Positions 15,129 through 23,310 of a stretch of 25,086 nucleotides of DNA are shown here, in pieces. Position numbers and translations under genes: made by a program. The notes below the pieces were generated by a model. That model was not told where the DNA came from, made no database searches, and saw only the letters and a list, made by a program, of their open reading frames with translations. This stretch comes from Candidatus Hermodarchaeota archaeon (GTDB taxonomy: Archaea; Asgardarchaeota; Hermodarchaeia; Hermodarchaeales; Hermodarchaeaceae): positions 1-25,086 of the forward strand of contig JAEOSV010000001.1 of NCBI GenBank assembly GCA_016840185.1, in the 5' to 3' direction. Position 1 is the stretch's first letter. Each line of letters starts with the position of its first letter.

Positions 15129-16714
15129 TGAAAATAGATCCCGTGTCTTTTGAGGTTCTCCGTAACGGATTCATCTCTGTCGCTGAAGAAATGGGTGCAA
15201 CTCTGGTTCGAACAGCGTATTCACCAAATATCAAGGAAAGAAGAGATTGTTCAGCAGCAATATTCGATGGAAAAGGGCAAATGGTCAGTCAGGCAGAACA
15301 CATTCCTGTTCACTTAGGCGCGATGCCTGAATCAGTCAAAGCTGCTCTTGATCTATTCCCCGCTTCAGAATGGAAAAATGGTGACACCGTCATCCTCAAC
15401 GACCCTTTTGAAGGTGGCACCCATCTTCCTGACATCACTCTCATTTCCCCTGTGATATTCAACGAGGTGGTCTCCGGTTTTGTTGCCAACCGAGCACACC
15501 ACGCGGATGTGGGTGGATCGGCACCTGGTTCAATGCCTGGAGCTGCCACAGAAATCTATCAAGAAGGCTTGCGAATCCCCCCAATTAAACTCATCAAAGC
15601 CGGCCAAATCAACCAAGAGCTTTGGCGGTTGATTCTTTCTAACGTTCGAACACCCAATGAACGACAAGGTGATCTTCGAGCTCAAATTGCAGCAAACGTC
15701 ACTGGAGTAACACGGTTTGAAGCAATCCTAGCCAAATATTCCTCCCAGACGATTACTGATTTTCTTGTCGATTTCCACTCATATTCACGCCAAAGGATGT
15801 TGAAGCAAATTCAGCAAATGCCCAAAGGGGACTTCACATTCACGGATTACATGGATAATGATGGAATTTCTACAAAGCCAGTAGAGTTGAAGGTTACTGT
15901 CTCAATTCAGAAGAACAAGCTCATTTTCGATTTTACGGGAAGCAGCCCACAAACCCAAGGGAATGTAAATGCACCCTTAGCCGTTACCCTCTCATGCTCA
16001 TATTATGTTCTCCGATGCGTGACAGATCCAACCATCCCAGTGAACGCTGGATGCTACTCTCCTCTAGCCGTTATTGCTCCTGAGGGATCTGTTCTCAATC
16101 CTCTGCCTCCAGCTGCGGTATCAGCAGGAAACGTTGAGACCTCGCAGCGTATAGTGGACGTGCTATTTGGGGCGTTGAAAGATGTTATTCCAGATCGAAT
16201 TCCAGCGGCGAGTCAAGGGACCATGAACAACTTGACCATTGGCGGAGTCAATCCTGAAACCACACAGGTATTCACGTTCTACGAAACCATTGGTGGTGGA
16301 TTGGGTGCACGCCCAAAGAAAGACGGAATTGATGGTATTCACAGTCACATGACTAACACCGCCAACACGCCAATTGAAGCCTTGGAAAGTAGCTACCCAC
16401 TACGAGTTGAATGTTATCATCTAATTCCTGGTAGTGGTGGAAAAGGTCAATATCGTGGCGGATGGGGAATTCGTCGAGATATCAAAATCTTGGCTGAACA
16501 GGCAATTGTCTCAATTCAAAGTGAAAGGCGGCGGTTCGGACCTTGGGGATTACAAGGTGGGCTTCCTGGGCGTCTTGGAAAAAATCGCCATTGGCACAGA
16601 GGAAAGTGGAAAGAAATACCAGGAAAAGTGACATTAGCAGTAGAAAATGGAGACATCATTAGTATTCAGACCCCTGGTGGGGGTGGATACGGTAAGCCCA
16701 TTCGAAAAACCTGA
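15128..16714 (+). CDS. hyuB: Hydantoinase/oxoprolinase subunit B (HyuB family)
   Basis: A 528-residue partner subunit of HyuA. Family blocks are intact: VRTAYSPNIKERRDCSAAIFD, the HIPVHLGAMP segment, NDPFEGGTHLPDITL, ANRAHHADVGG, GSMPGAATEIYQEG, DPTIPVNAGCYSPL, VSAGNVETSQRIVD and ETIGGGLGA. The C-terminus ends in the typical QTPGGGGYG. Length is normal. Its ATG shares one base with the hyuA stop (TAATG), and a GGAGG site lies 7 bases upstream. Tight coupling implies equal production of both subunits. No racemase, carbamoylase or transporter gene sits beside it, so the pathway stays open. Confidence 0.93.
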   Translation: MKIDPVSFEVLRNGFISVAEEMGATLVRTAYSPNIKERRDCSAAIFDGKGQMVSQAEHIPVHLGAMPESVKAALDLFPASEWKNGDTVILNDPFEGGTHLPDITLISPVIFNEVVSGFVANRAHHADVGGSAPGSMPGAATEIYQEGLRIPPIKLIKAGQINQELWRLILSNVRTPNERQGDLRAQIAANVTGVTRFEAILAKYSSQTITDFLVDFHSYSRQRMLKQIQQMPKGDFTFTDYMDNDGISTKPVELKVTVSIQKNKLIFDFTGSSPQTQGNVNAPLAVTLSCSYYVLRCVTDPTIPVNAGCYSPLAVIAPEGSVLNPLPPAAVSAGNVETSQRIVDVLFGALKDVIPDRIPAASQGTMNNLTIGGVNPETTQVFTFYETIGGGLGARPKKDGIDGIHSHMTNTANTPIEALESSYPLRVECYHLIPGSGGKGQYRGGWGIRRDIKILAEQAIVSIQSERRRFGPWGLQGGLPGRLGKNRHWHRGKWKEIPGKVTLAVENGDIISIQTPGGGGYGKPIRKT

Positions 16715-16777
16715 TAATGCTTCGAAGAAGAGAACAATCCTCATCTCAGATGATAAGTCAATAGTAAAATCAGCAAT

Positions 16778-16786
16778 CTTTTAGAT
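16778..16786 (+). promoter_or_regulatory. Candidate TATA box for the propeller protein gene
   Basis: CTTTTAGAT is centred about 36 bases before the GTG at 16818, predicting a leader near 10 bases. An AAGGTG at 16807-16812 may assist translation. The rest of the 103-base gap after hyuB shows no strong terminator. Confidence 0.4.
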
Positions 16787-16817
16787 AGATTCTAGGGGTT
16801 TAATCAAGGTGTAACTT

Positions 16818-19800
16818 GTGCGCTACTCAACTTTACCTAAAATTCTGATTTTCCTCATGATTGGTATTTTAACATCATCGATTTTTATTCAAACTCAACC
16901 CGCAATTCAACCAGCTCCACAGTCATCGAGCCAGTTGGCTCCGCCATTTTGGGAAATGCCAAATGGCACACTTTGGTTTTATGAATCCTTTAGCACAACA
17001 GAACTTCGTGACGATTCGGTGACTACGGTTGATGGATGGGGTAGTGGAATATTAACAAGCCCACGGGATTTTTCAGTTGAACAACTTGGCTACTATAATA
17101 CTTCACCCTATGCAATTCACGCCTTGAGCGTTCAAGGACGAGCGGTGGTGATTGCTGGTTTTCAGGAGGTTTATTCCCTAAAAAGTCTCCAATATCTAAA
17201 TGTTACAGTGTTACAGCAACTCGAAGTCGTGGATACTGACAATGCATCAACGTATCTGAGTGCTGTAAATATTGACGGGGATACCATTTTTGTTGGGGCA
17301 AATCAGAATCCTTCTCAGGCGTGGTCTGGATGGCTTGGGATTTATAATGCGAGTACACCGCACGAGATAACTTCTATTCCTGGCACCTCACAATGGCTTG
17401 ATGGTGGTGTAATAGATTTAGAAATTCAAGGCCACTTTTTGTACGCAGCATTAACCAATAGTAGCAGTGGGTTTGGATTAGGTATCTGGGATATTATAGA
17501 TCCTCGAAACCCCACACGAATAATAAACACGTATTCAATTTCAGAAATCAAAGGGCTTGCTATTGCGGGAGAAATCGCCCTGCTTGCATGTGGTGGTGAC
17601 GGTCTTGAGATTGTTAATATTTCCACCCCGAATAATCTTGGAGGTCCACTGGGATCTTTAAGCTTACCAGGTATAACAACGGAGATTCATGTCGATGGAG
17701 CAATTGCCTATGCTTCTGCTGGACCGGCGGGTGTTCACATCATCGATATATCTGACCCAACAAATCCCCAGCTTCTCAGCACGTATAATACCACAGGAAA
17801 TGCTCAGGAAATCGCACTCCAAGGGAAAACCCTCTTTGTGGCAGACGGACTCGATGGAGTCACCGTCCTCGACGTGATCAATCCAGCGAATCCCCTCATA
17901 GTAACTCAAATAGAACTTCCCTTTTCATGGGATGTCAAAATTTACGGGGGAGACCTTCTTGTAGCAACTGACAGGGGAGTTTACACTTATCGTATTGGAA
18001 CTGGACTTACAAGGCTTCCCGTCGTTGGAAATTTCTCTTCTGGCTTAGAAATTCAGAGCTTACAAGTAAATGGTGAAATTGCGTACCTCGCCGCTGGTTC
18101 AAGTGGGCTGGTTACACTAAATATGTCAGACCCCGCATATCCATCAATAATGGGTCAAGATACCCAAGGATCAATGCCATTTTATCACACCATAAAGGTT
18201 CAGGGACATCTGGCGTATGTTACGAATTACTTCCGAGATATATCATACCGTGGTTTACTAGTGTATGATGTGAGTGACCCAACAAATCTTGAATTTCTTG
18301 GTAAGCTCCCTTTTCAATTTGCTACAGATCTTTGGATAGCAGGAGAACTGGCTTACGTTGCTAATGGACCTGATGGCGTAGTGATTTGCAATGTGTCCAA
18401 CCCTCAGAATCCAGTCCAGATTACATCCTTTGATCACGCCTTTAATGCCACGGGAGTAGCGGTACAAGGATATCATCTATTCGTTGCTGATTCAAATTCT
18501 ACGGGAGGAAGTTTTTACATTTACAATCTCCTAAACATCAATACCCCAATCCAGATTGGTGTTTACGAGGGATTACCCGAGGTTGAACACACAAATCTCG
18601 TCATCGATGGAGATGTCGCCTACTCAATAAACTACAACCGATTACTAATATGGAACATAACTGATCCTGCCAATCTAATTATTTCCACAGAAATTAACCA
18701 CACAGTACCCATGGGAGGAATAGCTCTTTCCGGACCATATCTTTTAACCGTGAATGGAACGGATACAAATCTCTATAATACAACAAGACTTAGCCGCCCA
18801 GAACACCTTACAAGTCAGTCCTTTGGAGTGCCACAAAAGACCCCCATAATTCATGGTGACTATGTTTTCCTTACCTCTGGTTCATACATCAATGTTTTAC
18901 GATATTTTCAGAGCGCAGGGACTACCTTCAAAACTGGTATTAGCCTTGCTCAATCGATCATTGCCGTTCAAGCCTGCGATCCGATTACTTGGCTTACACT
19001 CTTTTTCGATGGTTGGATTCCAAATGGCACAGACATTTCGTGGGAGGTTAGTTCAAGCCTAAATAATACATGGTATCCCATTGAACCAGAGATTCTGAAA
19101 ACGCTTCCAAACGCTGTTGATTATCTATATTGGAGGGCATTTCTGCATACAAGCCGTGTGGATCGAAGCGTTCACATTTCCACACTGCAAATAGAGTATA
19201 GAAGAAACTTTCCTCCGGAACCACCGATTCTCTATGACCCGGGTGGGTCGGATTCAGATGGATCCATAGTTGTTAGCTGGTCACCCGGTTTTGATCGAGA
19301 AGGGATTCTGTTTTATCGACTTCAAATGAGTAACTATCCCACTTTTGCTTCCATCACAGATGAATGGATACTCAAAGATACAAGCTTGAGTGTTACAGGA
19401 CTAACAGAGAGAACCTATTATTTCCGAGTTCTACTGGTTGATATTGGGAATCGTTCCACCATATGGAGCAATATAGAGTCGATAACAATTGACTATATTC
19501 ACGCACCCACCCCTCCAGTTTTATCAGCGTTGAATGAAGTCGATGAGGATGGTCTATTCTGGATTTATTGGAGTCCCAGTAGTGATGCCGATGGATTGAT
19601 TAGCAATTATGAAGTCCAAATGAGTTATTCTAATGAGTTCATAACTATCACAAACCAATGGACAACGAAAGATACAACGCTCCTTGTACACGGATTATCA
19701 AATGGCACCTATTATCTTCGAGTGCGTTCCATGGATAATGATCACATATTTAGTTCGTGGAGCAATGTTGCCTCAACTCAAGTCCTAATACCGGCTCCGG

Positions 19801-19919
19801 AGACATCAATGCAAGTACCATTTGATACAAATCTGATTATCGGATTCGGAATCGTCGGGCTTATCATAGTAGGAATAGTTGCGGTAGCTTGGTTATGGCA
19901 ACGGCGAAGACAATCATAA
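16818..19919 (+). CDS. Surface protein: LVIVD-type beta-propellers plus two fibronectin III domains
   Basis: 1033 residues. A signal peptide (about 1-29, LIFLMIGILTSSIFI core) precedes a run of about 14 repeats, each near 40 residues, from about 97 to 690. The repeat pattern is hydrophobic-x-V-x-G-x-x-A-Y-V-A-x-G-x-x-G-L-x-I-x-D-x-S-x-P-x-x-P, as in the LVIVD family. Good examples are VADGLDGVTVLDVINPANP and YVANGPDGVVICNVSNPQNP. Two fibronectin III domains follow at about 799-895 and 896-991; both share the frame WSP, Y-LQMS or YEVQMS, TYYFRV or TYYLRV, and WSN. Residues 1005-1027 form a membrane helix with a basic tail (QRRRQS). It is therefore tethered outside the cell. Roles in adhesion or binding are plausible, and no catalytic site is seen. 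GTG is the start, with a TATA-like box upstream. The 3' end overlaps the convergent LysE gene by 6 bases. Confidence 0.9.
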   Translation: MRYSTLPKILIFLMIGILTSSIFIQTQPAIQPAPQSSSQLAPPFWEMPNGTLWFYESFSTTELRDDSVTTVDGWGSGILTSPRDFSVEQLGYYNTSPYAIHALSVQGRAVVIAGFQEVYSLKSLQYLNVTVLQQLEVVDTDNASTYLSAVNIDGDTIFVGANQNPSQAWSGWLGIYNASTPHEITSIPGTSQWLDGGVIDLEIQGHFLYAALTNSSSGFGLGIWDIIDPRNPTRIINTYSISEIKGLAIAGEIALLACGGDGLEIVNISTPNNLGGPLGSLSLPGITTEIHVDGAIAYASAGPAGVHIIDISDPTNPQLLSTYNTTGNAQEIALQGKTLFVADGLDGVTVLDVINPANPLIVTQIELPFSWDVKIYGGDLLVATDRGVYTYRIGTGLTRLPVVGNFSSGLEIQSLQVNGEIAYLAAGSSGLVTLNMSDPAYPSIMGQDTQGSMPFYHTIKVQGHLAYVTNYFRDISYRGLLVYDVSDPTNLEFLGKLPFQFATDLWIAGELAYVANGPDGVVICNVSNPQNPVQITSFDHAFNATGVAVQGYHLFVADSNSTGGSFYIYNLLNINTPIQIGVYEGLPEVEHTNLVIDGDVAYSINYNRLLIWNITDPANLIISTEINHTVPMGGIALSGPYLLTVNGTDTNLYNTTRLSRPEHLTSQSFGVPQKTPIIHGDYVFLTSGSYINVLRYFQSAGTTFKTGISLAQSIIAVQACDPITWLTLFFDGWIPNGTDISWEVSSSLNNTWYPIEPEILKTLPNAVDYLYWRAFLHTSRVDRSVHISTLQIEYRRNFPPEPPILYDPGGSDSDGSIVVSWSPGFDREGILFYRLQMSNYPTFASITDEWILKDTSLSVTGLTERTYYFRVLLVDIGNRSTIWSNIESITIDYIHAPTPPVLSALNEVDEDGLFWIYWSPSSDADGLISNYEVQMSYSNEFITITNQWTTKDTTLLVHGLSNGTYYLRVRSMDNDHIFSSWSNVASTQVLIPAPETSMQVPFDTNLIIGFGIVGLIIVGIVAVAWLWQRRRQS

Positions 19920-20567
19920 TAACCCGACAAGAAGAATTTCACTGTAGCAGAAGAGGAGTCCGAAATAGATTAACAAAAGTCCAAAGAATCCAATGAGAAT
20001 TTTATATCCTTTTGAACCAATCAGATGGGCCCCTCGTTGGGTTGCCAAAGCAGTTCCAGCCAACCATACGTAGTCAATCCAGACATGAGACAAGAACATG
20101 ATGATGACACCAGCAAGCGCCGCAAATAGGAGTGCTGTGAGAACAATATTGGCTCCAACAGTGAACCACCACACAATAAAGAAAGGATTCAGGGCAGAAA
20201 AGACTAAACCTATAAGAAAAGGATGGCGCGCTGGTTTTGTTTTAGCCAAATCGGTTTGCTTAACTTGATCAACGGGGGTTAGGGCTTCTCGTATTTGTAA
20301 TGCGCCAAAAACCAGGAGCACTCCACCACCTAGAATGGCTATGAGGAATTGCACAATTGGAATGTAAATGACGTAACTTAATCCAAAGGCTATGAGAAGA
20401 ATAACAGGTAATTCAACACAGGTGTGACCTAAAGAAAGCCAGATGCCTCCTTTCCATCCCCACCGTGGTGCATTGGATAAATTCGTGAATAACAGTGGTC
20501 CGGGTGCAAGGGCTCCACTAAAGGAGATGAGAATAACACCCAAGAGAAAGAGAACGAATGGATTCAC
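19914..20567 (-). CDS. LysE/RhtB-family amino acid exporter
   Basis: 217 residues with six hydrophobic segments. The family signature near the N-terminus is present: FSGALAPGPLLFTNLSNAPRW, with GWKGGIWLSLGHTCVELP after it, and the middle FSALNPFFIVWWFTVG block is also typical. Such proteins export lysine, homoserine, threonine or similar small molecules, driven by the membrane potential. Which one is carried here is unknown. The GTG at 20567 is chosen, with GAGG 7 bases upstream. It follows the MFS gene by 51 bases on the same strand and is probably co-transcribed. Export of surplus amino acids would suit a peptide-eating cell. Confidence 0.85.
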   Translation of the reverse strand: MNPFVLFLLGVILISFSGALAPGPLLFTNLSNAPRWGWKGGIWLSLGHTCVELPVILLIAFGLSYVIYIPIVQFLIAILGGGVLLVFGALQIREALTPVDQVKQTDLAKTKPARHPFLIGLVFSALNPFFIVWWFTVGANIVLTALLFAALAGVIIMFLSHVWIDYVWLAGTALATQRGAHLIGSKGYKILIGFFGLLLIYFGLLFCYSEILLVGLL

Positions 20568-20618
20568 AAAATAGCCTCTGAGGAGATTATTGGATGTCTT
20601 ATGATTCGTTGAACGATT

Positions 20619-21932
20619 TTAGTCTAGCGTATCCATGATAGCTATTGGTTCTTCCTCGTGGATAACTTCTGGTTCACTTTGTTTGTGTTCAGGTTCTTTA
20701 ACTGCAAGCCCAAAGAGGAAAGTGCCAATCAATACGAGACCTGCTGAGAGAATGAATGTGTCGACTATGGCTTGTGTGGCTGCAGCTTCAGGTGGGGCAC
20801 CCATATTCAGGTAATCGTTCATTCGCCATGTGGCATATACGCCTCCTACAGCCGTGGGAGATGTTCCGAAGGAAATGGTCCAGACCGCATTGTATATCCC
20901 GAACAATTCTCCACGACGGTCCTCGGGAATCATGTCGGCAGCTAGGGCATAACCGAGTGTATGGGCAGTCGGGCGGACAATACCATTTACTCCATTAACA
21001 ACTAACATTCCAAGTAAAGAATTGACAGTCCCGTAGAAGATGGATGTTATCGCTTGGATGATGAAAGCTCCTATGATAACAGGTTTCCGACCTACCCAGT
21101 CTCCAAGAATCCCGGAAACGGGAGAAGCCACAAGGCCGACAGCCGAGTTGACGTTGCGAACGAGACTAATTTCAATAGAGTTGAGATTGAGTCCAGTTCG
21201 TAGGAAGATAGTAAATAGTGAAAGGTAGCTCACCCAACCTACTGTGATAAAAGCCCAGACACCAAGGAAAAGAAGATAGTTCTTGGGATACCGGTCCCAA
21301 AACCCGAGCCTTGGGTCAGAGGATATGGTTGGGTCTGGAAGTCCTTCAGGTGTAATTGGGTGTTGGACTTCGGGAACCGTGGCAACTAATGTGATAACAC
21401 TACTGAACATGATTCCGGCAGCGATTGGGAAGACCCAGAAGAAACCAGCCCCAGGAACCGGAAAATCATATAAAACGCCAATTATCGTTGCGCCAAAGAT
21501 GCGACCAATAATCCCTACGGCATTGATGCGGCCCATTAGGGTTGAGCGTTCATTGGGTTCAGTTATGTCAGCAAAGAGTGCCGACCACCCGGTATTTGAC
21601 ATAGACCAGACTGCTTCGACAATAGTCAACCCAAGGATAATCGTCCATATGGTGATATTAGTCCAAATGACCAGATAACCAATCCCAGCAAAGGTTTCTC
21701 CCACCACGATGAATAATCTTCGCCTTTGAATTCGATCGCTGACCCGTCCCCACACGAACGCTTGCATTGCCGCATTAGCAAGCATCGGAAGCGTGATGAC
21801 TAATCCAATCTGAATAAAATTTGCCCCAAGCACTTCAGCCATGAACAGGGTAAGAAAGGTATAGAAAATGGCCCGACGGGCATTCACCATGAATTGAAAC
21901 GATCCCATGCCCACCTGGATTTTTTTCTGCAC
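20619..21932 (-). CDS. Major facilitator superfamily transporter
   Basis: 437 residues with about 12 membrane helices in two halves. The motif-A loop between helices 2 and 3 reads WGRVSDRIQRRR (residues 61-72), with a matching loop in the second half (ILGDWVGRKP). Residues about 150-170 hold NAVGIIGRIFGATI, typical of the drug-efflux-like group. The C-terminal tail is acidic and soluble (EPEHKQSEPEVIHEEEP). The substrate is not predictable. The GTG at 21932 is used; an in-frame ATG at 21908 would remove eight residues before helix 1 and is nearly as likely. Transcription probably starts from the TATA-like box at 21965-21974. Confidence 0.87.
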   Translation of the reverse strand: MQKKIQVGMGSFQFMVNARRAIFYTFLTLFMAEVLGANFIQIGLVITLPMLANAAMQAFVWGRVSDRIQRRRLFIVVGETFAGIGYLVIWTNITIWTIILGLTIVEAVWSMSNTGWSALFADITEPNERSTLMGRINAVGIIGRIFGATIIGVLYDFPVPGAGFFWVFPIAAGIMFSSVITLVATVPEVQHPITPEGLPDPTISSDPRLGFWDRYPKNYLLFLGVWAFITVGWVSYLSLFTIFLRTGLNLNSIEISLVRNVNSAVGLVASPVSGILGDWVGRKPVIIGAFIIQAITSIFYGTVNSLLGMLVVNGVNGIVRPTAHTLGYALAADMIPEDRRGELFGIYNAVWTISFGTSPTAVGGVYATWRMNDYLNMGAPPEAAATQAIVDTFILSAGLVLIGTFLFGLAVKEPEHKQSEPEVIHEEEPIAIMDTLD

Positions 21933-21964
21933 GCCCTGGCCCCACTAGCTGTTAATGCGAACCC

Positions 21965-21974
21965 GAATAAAATA
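21965..21974 (-). promoter_or_regulatory. Candidate TATA box of the MFS-LysE operon
   Basis: On the minus strand TATTTTATTC lies about 38 bases before the GTG at 21932. Transcription would start near 21944, leaving a leader of 12 bases, or 36 if the ATG at 21908 is used. Confidence 0.4.
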
Positions 21975-22014
21975 GGAAGAGGGCGTCATATCTACGCTCC
22001 TCAGAGTTTCACGA

Positions 22015-23223
22015 TTAGTATTTGAAAAAGCCCTCTTTGGTCTTCATACCAAGCTTTCCATCTTTGACCATTTGCCTGAGCAGTGGATGCGGAGCATAAA
22101 AGTCGTCATACTCTTTGGCGATGAATTCAAGTTTTTCGACGACCGCATCAAGTCCTAAGGAATCGGCAAGCTCCAGAGTGCCGACAGGCTGGTTGAATCC
22201 CAGTTTCATAGTCTTATCAATGTCAGCAGGCGAAGCCACATCATCTGCGACGAGTTCCGCTGCACGGTTAATACCAACTACAACGACTAATTGGGGATCG
22301 AACTTGTCAGCAAGTTCCTGAGACCATACAGTTGGACGTTGCCATCGATTCCCTGGATGTTCGTAAAAGCCCTTTCCAGTTTTTACACCAAACTCACCCT
22401 TTTGCACTTTCTCTTCCAAGCATTTGGACATTTTCATACCCGGAATTCGAGTAGTCATGAATTTAAGGATATTATAGACAACATCAATGCCTACAAAGTC
22501 CAATAATCCAAAGGTGCCCATGGGGAGGCCAAGTTTCATTGTCGTAGCGGAGTCAATTACTTCGGGAGTAAATTTGCCTGTGTCAACAAGTTGACCTACA
22601 AAATTCAACGGAAACATTTGAATGCCGTTGGCAATGAATCCTGGAACATCTTTGTGACACATGACAGGTTCTTTGCCCATCTTCTCAGTCAAAGCGTAAA
22701 TGACCTTAGCAACATTATCTGATGTCTTTTCCCCTTTGATAATCTCGACGATATTCATTCGGACAACCGGCGAGAAAAAGTGCATTCCGACAACTTTCTC
22801 AGGTTGCTTCGTTGCTGAGGCTACATCCGTGATAGGGAGTGAACTGGTATTCGTTGCTAGAATTGCCTTCTTAGGTGCTTTAGCCTCAATATCAGCGAAT
22901 ACTTCCTGCTTCAGAGAGAGTATTTCAGGAATGGCTTCGACAACCAAGTCTGCATTTTTCACCGCTGCGTCTCGATCAGTGGAAATGCTAATACGGTTGA
23001 GGATTGCGTCGTGGTCAGCTTGAGCGATTCTACCTTTTTCGAGGAACTTTCCAAGGCTCCATTGAATGTTACTGAGCCCTTTTTGGACGAAATCATCTTT
23101 GATATCGACCATTGTTACGGTGTATCCGGCTTGGGCAAAGGATTGGGTGATACCGTGACCCATGAGTCCTGCTCCAAGCACAGTGATGTTTTTCACATCT
23201 TCGGCTTTCACATAAATCACCAT
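22015..23223 (-). CDS. 3-hydroxyacyl-CoA dehydrogenase
   Basis: 402 residues, NAD-dependent oxidation of 3-hydroxyacyl-CoA to 3-oxoacyl-CoA (or the reverse) in the cytoplasm. The N-terminal Rossmann domain has VLGAGLMGHG, with glycines 17, 19 and 22, and an acidic end of the second strand (MVDIK). Catalytic residues by family spacing are Ser127, His148 (GMHFFSPV), Glu160 (MNIVEII) and Asn199 (PGFIANG). Two C-terminal helical domains follow, residues about 191-295 and 310-402, each ending in a KTGKGFYE or KTKEGFFKY motif. No crotonase domain is fused, unlike FadB or many archaeal bifunctional enzymes, so hydratase activity must come from another gene. Expected roles are beta-oxidation or the butyryl-CoA cycle. 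Confidence 0.95.
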   Translation of the reverse strand: MVIYVKAEDVKNITVLGAGLMGHGITQSFAQAGYTVTMVDIKDDFVQKGLSNIQWSLGKFLEKGRIAQADHDAILNRISISTDRDAAVKNADLVVEAIPEILSLKQEVFADIEAKAPKKAILATNTSSLPITDVASATKQPEKVVGMHFFSPVVRMNIVEIIKGEKTSDNVAKVIYALTEKMGKEPVMCHKDVPGFIANGIQMFPLNFVGQLVDTGKFTPEVIDSATTMKLGLPMGTFGLLDFVGIDVVYNILKFMTTRIPGMKMSKCLEEKVQKGEFGVKTGKGFYEHPGNRWQRPTVWSQELADKFDPQLVVVVGINRAAELVADDVASPADIDKTMKLGFNQPVGTLELADSLGLDAVVEKLEFIAKEYDDFYAPHPLLRQMVKDGKLGMKTKEGFFKY

Positions 23224-23234
23224 GAAGGTGTTTC

Positions 23235-23277
23235 ATTCGAATTGGTAAAGCTGTGTGCTTCGAAAGTTCTTAAAGCT
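23235..23277 (-). promoter_or_regulatory. Promoter and possible operator of the dehydrogenase gene
   Basis: The minus strand has a TATA-like AGCTTTAAGAAC (23266-23277). Downstream are two TTCGAA palindromes, at 23259-23264 and 23236-23241, centres 23 bases apart (about two helical turns). The predicted start site lies between or near them, which suits a repressor. No regulator gene for it is identified. Confidence 0.35.
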
Positions 23278-23310
23278 TCATGTTGTTTTTGCACAGATTT
23301 CGTTGGATAA

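Noticed and set aside
19914..19919. A frameshift or sequencing fault at the overlap of the propeller and LysE genes
   Set aside because: Both proteins end in typical ways, with a basic tail after a membrane helix and a complete sixth helix, so a short convergent overlap is the simpler reading.
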